Program-made: the position numbers and the translations under genes
The notes under the pieces: generated by a model
What the model was told of the DNA's origin: nothing
The model's database searches: none
What the model saw: the letters and a program-made list of their open reading frames with translations, nothing else
NCBI RefSeq assembly: GCF_913775425.1
Contig: NZ_CAJYIS010000071.1
Location: 1 to 40,616, forward strand
Direction of reading: 5' to 3'
DNA length: 40,616 nucleotides
Source: an uncultured Enterococcus sp.
Lineage (GTDB): Bacteria > Bacillota > Bacilli > Lactobacillales > Enterococcaceae
Shown: piece by piece, positions 35,025 through 40,616 of the stretch
Numbering within the stretch: position 1 is the stretch's first letter
Layout: the number at the start of each line of letters is the position of its first letter

Positions 35025-36710
35025 ATGCTGATCGAGATTACAATTGAAAATTTCGCGATCATTGAATCGTTACATTTAAATTTTTATCAAGGAATGAATG
35101 CTCTGACGGGAGAAACAGGTGCGGGTAAATCGATCATTATCGATGCGATGGGGCTTTTAGCCGGTGGTCGAGGTTCAGTAGAGATGATTCGTCAAGGAGC
35201 AGATCGTTGTCGACTAGAAGGTGTGTTTGAATGGCCGACACAAGAAGCTTTTGACCATTTACTCGTGGAATTAGGACTTGATCGTGAAGAAGATTTTTTG
35301 ATCGTACAACGGGATATGGCACTGACTGGTAAATCAATTTGTCGGGTCAACGGCCGCGTCATGACGCTAGCTAATCTACGGAAAATCGGCGCTTTTCTAG
35401 TCGATATCCAAGGTCAAAACGATCATCAAGCACTGTTACAACCCGATCAACATTTACGTCTAGTCGATGAATTTGGTGATGCCAAATTCACCGCACAACT
35501 GAGTCATTACCAAGAAGAGTACCAGAACTTTCGAAAATTACAGAAAAAAGTGATGCAAATCAAACAAAATGAGCAGTCCTATGTACAGCGAATGGATATG
35601 CTTCACTTTCAATTAGATGAGTTAGCACAAGCTAATTTACAGCTTGGTGAAGAAGAGGCTTTGATTGAAGAACGCGATAAATTGGCAAATTTCCAAAAGA
35701 TCGTAGATGCGCTAGCTGCGACGTATCAGCTTTTGACACAAGATGGTCAAGGAACGACAGATCAACTAAGCCAAGCTACAGGACAGATGGAAGGGATCGC
35801 GGCACTTGATAAAGAATATGAACGAATGGCAGAATCGTTGCAATCGGCTTATTACTTAGTGCAAGAAGCGACTTCTGATCTTTCACGTCAAATCGATAGT
35901 TTGGAATTTGATGGACAACGTTTAGAAGAAGTGTATGACCGTCTAGAAGTGATTCGTCAGCTCAAACGTAAATATGGTGATTCCATCGAAGCAGTATTAG
36001 CTTATTATGAACAGATCACTAAAGAAGTCGCAGAAGCAGATCACTCAGATGAACAATTGGCTGCTTTAAGTGAAGCATTAGAGCAAAAACAAGCTCTCGT
36101 CACTTCACTAGCGCAAACGTTGCATGAGAAACGTCAGCAAATCGCAAAACGTTTAGAACAAGGGATTTTGCTTGAGTTAAAAGAATTGTATATGGAAAAT
36201 ACAGATTTTCAAATCCGTTTTGATACACAAGTAGAGCTTGGCGAGCGAGGGATGGATAAGGTGGCGTTTTATTTATCCACAAACCCTGGTGAACCGCTGA
36301 AGCCACTAGTTAAAGTGGCCAGTGGTGGAGAATTGTCGCGAATCTTGCTGGCATTAAAAACAGTCTTCTCAGAGAACCAAGCGTTGACCAGTATTGTATT
36401 TGATGAAGTCGATACGGGGGTTAGTGGACGCGTAGCTCAAGCGATTGCGCAAAAAATCGCTACGATCGGGCGACGTTCACAAGTCTTGTGTATTACCCAC
36501 TTGCCTCAAGTGGCTGCATTTGCGGATTATCAATACTTTATCAAAAAAGAAGTAACCGATGGACGAACAAAAACGACAGTGGAATGCTTGTCAAATGAAG
36601 AACGAGTGCATGAAGTAGCACGAATGTTAGCTGGAGCAGAAGTAACGAAGCTTACAGTCCAACATGCAGAGGAATTGTTAGCCATTGCGAAACAAGAAAA
36701 AACGAGCTGA
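35025..36710 (+). CDS. recN: DNA repair protein RecN
   Basis: SMC-like ATPase of 561 residues that acts early at double-strand breaks. Walker A GETGAGKS near the N-terminus, long coiled-coil arms (about 160-370), the signature VASGGELSRILLALK and Walker B TSIVFDEVDTGVSG near the C-terminus, then CITHLPQVAAFAD. The stop codon lies inside a hairpin whose T-run serves the opposite strand. Last gene of the folD-recN run. Confidence 0.97.
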   Translation: MLIEITIENFAIIESLHLNFYQGMNALTGETGAGKSIIIDAMGLLAGGRGSVEMIRQGADRCRLEGVFEWPTQEAFDHLLVELGLDREEDFLIVQRDMALTGKSICRVNGRVMTLANLRKIGAFLVDIQGQNDHQALLQPDQHLRLVDEFGDAKFTAQLSHYQEEYQNFRKLQKKVMQIKQNEQSYVQRMDMLHFQLDELAQANLQLGEEEALIEERDKLANFQKIVDALAATYQLLTQDGQGTTDQLSQATGQMEGIAALDKEYERMAESLQSAYYLVQEATSDLSRQIDSLEFDGQRLEEVYDRLEVIRQLKRKYGDSIEAVLAYYEQITKEVAEADHSDEQLAALSEALEQKQALVTSLAQTLHEKRQQIAKRLEQGILLELKELYMENTDFQIRFDTQVELGERGMDKVAFYLSTNPGEPLKPLVKVASGGELSRILLALKTVFSENQALTSIVFDEVDTGVSGRVAQAIAQKIATIGRRSQVLCITHLPQVAAFADYQYFIKKEVTDGRTKTTVECLSNEERVHEVARMLAGAEVTKLTVQHAEELLAIAKQEKTS

Positions 36711-36741
36711 AAGTCGTAGTTCTCGCTACGGTTTTCAGCTC
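36696..36741. terminator. Hairpin between recN and the - strand DUF4044 gene
   Basis: A 16-bp stem, 36704-36719 with 36726-36741 (two G-T pairs), loop TTCTCG. On the - strand it is followed by GTTTTTTCTTG, so it is a good terminator for the DUF4044 gene. No T-run follows on the + strand, so recN termination here is less certain. Confidence 0.75.
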
Positions 36742-36749
36742 ATTGTCTG

Positions 36750-36872
36750 TTATCCTTTGATACTTGCGATTGCACCTAGTACGATAGATCCAATGGTTAA
36801 AATCAACATTAACCAGACAACGACCATCGTAATTTTTTCAAATCGGCTTTTAGGTTTTTTTCCGCTCATCAT
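36750..36872 (-). CDS. DUF4044 family small membrane protein
   Basis: A 40-residue protein: basic head MMSGKKPKSRFEKI, then one hydrophobic helix (about 15-37, TMVVVWLMLILTIGSIVLGA) and a Lys near the end. This layout and the FEKIT-VWLMLI pattern fit DUF4044, a family of tiny single-span proteins common in Lactobacillales. Function unknown. AAAGGTGAGG lies just upstream; start may be the first (36872) or second (36869) ATG. It has its own extended -10 and terminator and is the only - strand gene in this part of the window. Confidence 0.85.
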   Translation of the reverse strand: MMSGKKPKSRFEKITMVVVWLMLILTIGSIVLGAIASIKG

Positions 36873-36916
36873 GCCTCACCTTTCTAAACAATCAGTTATA
36901 ACTTAGTTTACTCTCA

Positions 36917-36925
36917 AGTATAGCA
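36917..36925 (-). promoter_or_regulatory. Extended -10 promoter of the DUF4044 gene
   Basis: On the - strand TGCTATACT (36925-36917) is a very good extended -10, about 45 bases before the start codon. No clear -35 at 17 bases. Confidence 0.65.
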
Positions 36926-36929
36926 GAAC

Positions 36930-37043
36930 TCAAGATTCAAAAGCGTAAATTAAAGAAGATTTTTCTTTTTTTATTCGCCGTTCAAAGAGAAAGCGATATG
37001 CAAACAGAGTCTTGGAATGCGTAGCGATCCACACCTTTACTAG
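36930..37043 (-). other. Non-genic segment with recurrent-looking 34-codon frame
   Basis: Within the 292-base gap between the DUF4044 and DUF3397 genes. On the - strand from GTG 37034 to TGA 36930 it reads VWIATHSKTLFAYRFLFE then RRIKKEKSSLIYAFES. There is no ribosome site. The peptide seems familiar from short 'hypothetical' entries in enterococcal genomes, but this is memory only. It could be a dispersed repeat or an RNA element. The rest of the gap (37044-37164) shows nothing clear beyond AGGAAGG before the next gene. Confidence 0.3.
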
Positions 37044-37164
37044 TTATGACAATCAATGAATACGAATAGACGATTCAACTCACGTCAACCGTTTTCTAAA
37101 TTTTTCTAAAGCCCGAAATAATAAAACTTCTCTCAATCTATAGAGAATCAGGAAGGAATACATT

Positions 37165-37536
37165 ATGTTTACATTTACAGTTAGTTTACTTTTTTGGTAT
37201 ATTTTTCCAATCATCGCACTTTTTGGTGCACAATTTATCGTGAGGTTTTTTCAATTAAAAAAGAAATTCAACATTAAAGCACCAGATATCGCAACGTTCT
37301 TTTTGATTATTGGATTCCATGAATTATCTTTAGAAGTCCTTGGTACCACGCTTTTAGCTTACTACTTTATGTCGATTATCTTACTAGCGATCGGATTGGC
37401 TTTTGTACATGCGTACTTTTTTGATGAGATCCATTACCAACGTTTTTTCAAAATGTATTGGCGGATGGTCTTTTTATTTACGTTATTTATTTACATCTTA
37501 CTGATTGTAACTAGCGTGATCGGACTGATTGTTTAG
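37165..37536 (+). CDS. DUF3397 family membrane protein
   Basis: 123 residues with four hydrophobic segments (about 3-26, 44-60, 62-85 and 98-122), separated by a basic loop QLKKKFNIKAPDIAT and an aromatic loop YFFDEIHYQRFFKMYWR. This matches DUF3397, usually found just upstream of mraZ in Enterococcus and Lactobacillus; function unknown. AGGAAGG lies about ten bases before the ATG. Confidence 0.85.
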   Translation: MFTFTVSLLFWYIFPIIALFGAQFIVRFFQLKKKFNIKAPDIATFFLIIGFHELSLEVLGTTLLAYYFMSIILLAIGLAFVHAYFFDEIHYQRFFKMYWRMVFLFTLFIYILLIVTSVIGLIV

Positions 37537-37552
37537 ATTTGCAAAACTCATG

Positions 37553-37587
37553 TTGAAAAAAAGCAGAAAAGAAAACTTTTTTTTCAA
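37553..37587 (+). terminator. Weak AT-rich terminator after the DUF3397 gene
   Basis: TTGAAAAAAAG (37553-37563) pairs with CTTTTTTTTCAA (37576-37587), loop of 12 bases. Few G-C pairs, so weak. Confidence 0.4.
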
Positions 37588-37600
37588 TTTTTGAGAAAAT

Positions 37601-37646
37601 GTGGTAGAAAGTGGGGGATTGTGGTAGACTTGATTTATCAAGTGGT
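37601..37646 (+). promoter_or_regulatory. GTGG direct repeats, probable MraZ operator
   Basis: GTGGT (37601), GTGGG (37611) and GTGGT (37621) repeat with an exact 10-base period; a fourth GTGGT lies at 37642. MraZ proteins bind tandem G-rich boxes with one-turn spacing before their own gene (TGGGN boxes in E. coli). Autoregulation here is inferred. I could not place a convincing -35/-10 pair. Confidence 0.7.
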
Positions 37647-37663
37647 GAACGGGGGTTTTTGCG

Positions 37664-38095
37664 TTGTTGATGGGCGAATTTCAGCATACAATCGATGCCA
37701 AAAACCGAGTGATTATTCCCGCGAAACTGCGCGAGCAACTAGTGCCTCAATTTGTGATTACAAGAGGACTAGACGGCTGTCTTTTTGGTTACCCTAAAGA
37801 TGAATGGGCGAAAATGGAACAAAAATTAAGTGATATGCCCTTAGCGAAAAAAGAAGCTCGCACCTTTGTCCGCTTTCTCTATTCCGCTGCAACGGAGTGT
37901 GAATTTGATAAGCAAGGACGAATTACCCTTCCAAAAACATTATGTGACTATGCAAATTTAACGAAAAATTGCACCATTATTGGTGTAGCCAATCGAATTG
38001 AAATATGGGATGAAGAAAAATGGCGATCTTTCTCAACTGAAGCAGAAGAAAATTTTGATGAGATTGCCGAAAATATGATAGATTTCGGGTTTTAG
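37664..38095 (+). CDS. mraZ: MraZ, transcriptional regulator of the division cluster
   Basis: 143-residue AbrB-like DNA-binding protein with the usual two half-domains: [21 protein letters not shown] with [13 protein letters not shown], and [19 protein letters not shown] with [15 protein letters not shown]. It forms rings and represses the dcw operon in studied species. TTG 37664 is taken as start: it gives the family N-terminus M-L-M-G-E and lies nine bases after GGGGG (37650-37654); ATG 37670 is 15 bases away. First gene of the division cluster; rsmH follows after 13 bases. Confidence 0.95.
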   Translation: MLMGEFQHTIDAKNRVIIPAKLREQLVPQFVITRGLDGCLFGYPKDEWAKMEQKLSDMPLAKKEARTFVRFLYSAATECEFDKQGRITLPKTLCDYANLTKNCTIIGVANRIEIWDEEKWRSFSTEAEENFDEIAENMIDFGF

Positions 38096-38108
38096 AAAGA
38101 GGCAGAAG

Positions 38109-39080
38109 ATGACAGAATTTCAGCATTATACAGTCATGAAACAAGAGACTGTTGACGGATTGAATATCAAAGAAGACGGTATTTATGTGGATTGTACCTT
38201 AGGAGGCGCAGGGCATAGTGAATATCTTCTTCAACAACTTGGGGATTCAGGTCATCTTTATGCATTTGATCAAGATCAAAAAGCCATTGATTTTGCTACA
38301 AAACGTTTAGCGCCTTATGTTGAAAAAGGACAAGTAACGTTTATTAAGCGTAATTTTCGCTATTTAAAGGAAGAACTAATGGCTTTAGGTGTCTCACGTG
38401 TCGATGGGATCTTGTATGATTTGGGTGTTTCTTCACCGCAACTAGATGAAGCAGAACGTGGCTTTAGTTACCATCAAGATGCACCGCTCGATATGCGCAT
38501 GGATGAGACAGCAGAATTTTCTGCATATGATGTGGTCAATACATATAGTTACCATGAATTAGTAAAAATTTTCTTTCGTTATGGAGAGGAAAAATTTTCA
38601 AAACAAGTCGCACGTGAAATCGAACGTGCCCGCGAAGTAAAGCCGATCAAAACTACTGGAGAATTAGTGGACTTGATCAAAGAAGCGATTCCAGCACCAG
38701 CTAGACGAAAAGGCGGTCATCCGGCTAAACGGATTTTCCAAGCTATTCGAATCGCAGTCAACGACGAATTAGGTGTGGTAGAAGATTCATTAGAACAAGC
38801 AATCGAACTAATCGATCTTCATGGCAGAATCAGTGTCATCACATTCCATTCGTTAGAAGATCGGATCGTCAAAACGATGTTTAAAGAATTTAGTCAACAA
38901 AAAGATGTTCCGCCGGGATTGCCGATGATTCCTGAAGAATTTCAACCAGAGTTACGTTTAGTCAATCGTAAACCGATTACGGCATCTAAAGAAGAATTAG
39001 CTGAAAATAATCGTTCTCGTAGCGCGAAGCTACGGATTGTAGAGAGAATAAAAGAAAGTGAGGAGATTCATCATGGCTGA
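38109..39080 (+). CDS. rsmH: 16S rRNA m4C1402 methyltransferase
   Basis: SAM-dependent enzyme, 323 residues, that N4-methylates C1402 in the ribosomal P site. It begins [35 protein letters not shown] (SAM site at [10 protein letters not shown]), then [37 protein letters not shown] and [13 protein letters not shown], all family signatures. AAAGAGGCAGAAG precedes the ATG. Its end overlaps ftsL by eight bases. Confidence 0.97.
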   Translation: MTEFQHYTVMKQETVDGLNIKEDGIYVDCTLGGAGHSEYLLQQLGDSGHLYAFDQDQKAIDFATKRLAPYVEKGQVTFIKRNFRYLKEELMALGVSRVDGILYDLGVSSPQLDEAERGFSYHQDAPLDMRMDETAEFSAYDVVNTYSYHELVKIFFRYGEEKFSKQVAREIERAREVKPIKTTGELVDLIKEAIPAPARRKGGHPAKRIFQAIRIAVNDELGVVEDSLEQAIELIDLHGRISVITFHSLEDRIVKTMFKEFSQQKDVPPGLPMIPEEFQPELRLVNRKPITASKEELAENNRSRSAKLRIVERIKESEEIHHG

Positions 39081-39480
39081 ATTGAAGTTTCAAGAAGATC
39101 AATTCCAACCATTAACACCTGAGGAACAAGTCGAACAATCCACAGTCTATGCTGATCAACTTGTTCGTCCTGAAGTTGTTTCGGTGCCAACATCTCCTGC
39201 ACATCGCTTGGCGGTCTTAAGCCGTCTAGAAAGATATTTGATTGCAAGCATTATTGTGGGAGCTATTGCATTAGGTCTATTTACGATTAACTTGCGTACG
39301 ACGATCAGTTCAGTCGAAAATACGATCTCAGGCGTACAAAGTGAAATTACAAAAAATCAAAATCAAATCAATGACTTGCGTCAAGAAAAAAATGAATTAA
39401 CCAAAACAGATCGAATCAAAAAAATCGCTGAAGAAAAAGGATTAACCAATAAAGAGGATAATTTAAGGAATGTGAAATAG
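39073..39480 (+). CDS. ftsL: Cell division protein FtsL
   Basis: Single-span divisome protein of 135 residues: cytoplasmic tail (1-53), membrane helix (about 54-75, [19 protein letters not shown]) and a short external coiled coil (about 78-115, [20 protein letters not shown]). It links FtsB/DivIC with the division synthase. ATG 39073 follows AGGAG (39061-39065 region); the open frame extends five codons upstream into that site. The stop abuts the pbp2X start. Confidence 0.92.
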   Translation: MAELKFQEDQFQPLTPEEQVEQSTVYADQLVRPEVVSVPTSPAHRLAVLSRLERYLIASIIVGAIALGLFTINLRTTISSVENTISGVQSEITKNQNQINDLRQEKNELTKTDRIKKIAEEKGLTNKEDNLRNVK

Positions 39481-40616
39481 ATGAATCTCATACAAAAAAT
39501 CAAGCGATATTTCACTAAACACAATGGCACACCTAAGAGCAATCGCAAAAAAGTAGGGATCTTTTTGTTCTCTATGACTTTTGTGATGTTCTTTTTATTT
39601 GCGGGCCGTTTGAGTTATATCGTATTAGCAGGTAAAGTTTCTGATGTATCATTAAAAGATAAAACGGATGCTCTTTATAAAGGGAGTCAGACCGTGGCGG
39701 CCAAACGAGGGACTATTTACGATCGTAATGGGATCGCGATTGCTGAAGATGCTACCTCTTATTCCGCTTACATCATCTTATCAAAGACCTATACGACTGG
39801 AGATAAAAAATTATATGCTGAGCCAAAGAATTTTGAAGCTTTAGCAAAAATTTTAAAAACGCAAGTCGAAGCGGTCGATGTCGACGACGTGGTGAAACAG
39901 TTAGAAAATGGTGAAAAAGCAGAATCCTATCAAGTAGAAATCAACAGTGCAAAAAATTTGACCCTTAAGCAAAAACAAGCCATCGAAGAAGCGATGGAAA
40001 AACAAAATATTGTCGGGATTTACTTTAATGAAAGCCCAGCACGTTTATATCCTAATGGAGCATTTGCTTCTCATTTGATTGGATATACTGACGTTGTGGA
40101 AGAAAAGACCGGCGAAAAAGAACTTGTCGGAAAAATGGGGATCGAAGCGGCGTATAATGATATCTTAAAAGGAAAAGATGGAAAGATTGTCTATCAAAAA
40201 GATAACTATCAAAATCCACTTCCAGGAACGATCTCAGAATCTACACCAGCTGAAGATGGAAAAGATATCTATACGACATTAGATAGTCGAATCCAAGTGT
40301 ATTTAGATCAATATATGAAAGAATATTTCGATAAATTAGATGCGGAAAATATGACGGCTATGTTGGTCAAAGCGGATACTGGAGAAATCATCGCGTTATC
40401 CCAACAACCAACGTTTGATCCAGAAACAAAAGAAGGTACGGACACCGATACCTTCAAATGGGGAAATATTTTAGTCCAAGATACTTATGAACCAGGTTCA
40501 ACGATGAAAATCTTAACAACAGCTGCTGGCATGACTGAAGGGGTGTATAACCCAAATGAAACCTATCAAGGTGGAAAAATCCAAGTTGCCGATACACCAA
40601 TCGATGACTGGGATCA
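39481..40616 (+). CDS. pbp2X: Penicillin-binding protein 2X/FtsI-like transpeptidase (3' end beyond window)
   Basis: Septal class B penicillin-binding protein; only the first 378 codons are in the window. It starts directly after the ftsL stop. Cytoplasmic basic tail (1-24), membrane anchor (about 25-49, VGIFLFSMTFVMFFLFAGRL), then the dimerisation domain opening with VAAKRGTIYDRNGIAIAED, and YLDQYMKEYF before the transpeptidase. The active-site Ser is S340 in YEPGSTMKI (SxxK). The frame is open to the window edge, so the SxN and KTG motifs and any PASTA domains cannot be seen. Order mraZ-rsmH-ftsL-pbp fits the classic dcw cluster. Confidence 0.95.
   Translation, partial: MNLIQKIKRYFTKHNGTPKSNRKKVGIFLFSMTFVMFFLFAGRLSYIVLAGKVSDVSLKDKTDALYKGSQTVAAKRGTIYDRNGIAIAEDATSYSAYIILSKTYTTGDKKLYAEPKNFEALAKILKTQVEAVDVDDVVKQLENGEKAESYQVEINSAKNLTLKQKQAIEEAMEKQNIVGIYFNESPARLYPNGAFASHLIGYTDVVEEKTGEKELVGKMGIEAAYNDILKGKDGKIVYQKDNYQNPLPGTISESTPAEDGKDIYTTLDSRIQVYLDQYMKEYFDKLDAENMTAMLVKADTGEIIALSQQPTFDPETKEGTDTDTFKWGNILVQDTYEPGSTMKILTTAAGMTEGVYNPNETYQGGKIQVADTPIDDWD

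Noticed and set aside
1-40616. CRISPR array, prophage, transposase, defence island, tRNA or rRNA
   Set aside because: No regularly spaced repeats, no recombinase or defence protein motifs, and no tRNA-like cloverleaf or rRNA sequence was recognised.

Overview
The window is a chromosomal segment of a low-GC Firmicute, most likely an Enterococcus or a close relative. Three things point there: L27 carries the N-terminal extension that Firmicutes cleave off; the gene runs asp23-nusB-folD-xseA-xseB-ispA-tlyA-argR-recN and DUF3397-mraZ-rsmH-ftsL-pbp2X lie close together; and the mannose PTS is controlled by a LevR/ManR-type sigma-54 activator and followed by a ManO (DUF956) gene, as in enterococci. 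Most genes lie on the + strand in tight, often overlapping operons. I see no tRNA, rRNA, insertion sequence, prophage or CRISPR array.

Layout. 1-1264: end of the ribosomal rpmA operon, then a 58-codon protein of unknown function overlapping a TVP38/DedA-like membrane protein. 1494-12363: a glycogen operon, glgB-glgC-glgD-glgA-glgP, followed by an intracellular GH13 enzyme and, overlapping it, a membrane-anchored VanY/LdcB-like carboxypeptidase. 12375-15615: a GNAT acetyltransferase, then a beta-glucoside unit (GH1 6-phospho-beta-glucosidase plus a CelB-type PTS EIIC) with a very good promoter. 15683-17831 (- strand): a NatAB-like ABC exporter, divergent from a GntR/UTRA regulator. 17977-21378: regulator, lipid kinase, second GNAT, TauE/SafE permease and DUF1634 protein. 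21397-28120: ManR activator, a textbook -24/-12 promoter with repeated upstream sites, then EIIB, EIIAB, EIIC, EIID and ManO. 28221-36710: Xaa-Pro peptidase and the asp23-to-recN housekeeping run. 36750-38095: a 40-codon DUF4044 gene on the - strand, DUF3397 and mraZ. 38109-end: rsmH, ftsL and a truncated pbp2X, the start of the division and cell-wall cluster.

How it works together. GlgC/GlgD make ADP-glucose, GlgA elongates, GlgB branches, GlgP phosphorolyses, and the GH13 enzyme probably handles limit dextrins. The mannose PTS should need RpoN and ManR: five copies of the octamer ATACACTA lie upstream of its promoter, three of them within or at the edge of a perfect 19-bp inverted repeat that may also end the manR transcript. 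The GntR protein may repress its own gene and perhaps the GH1/CelB unit.

No clearly new multi-gene system was found. The most unusual signals are small and regulatory: (1) a GNRA-capped hairpin exactly between a distant Shine-Dalgarno and the glgC start codon, enclosing a decoy ATG; (2) the ATACACTA cluster and its inverted repeat; (3) three GTGG boxes with exact 10-bp period before mraZ, a likely MraZ operator; (4) a recurrent-looking non-genic segment upstream of the DUF4044 gene; and (5) the absence of efp between the Xaa-Pro peptidase and asp23 genes.
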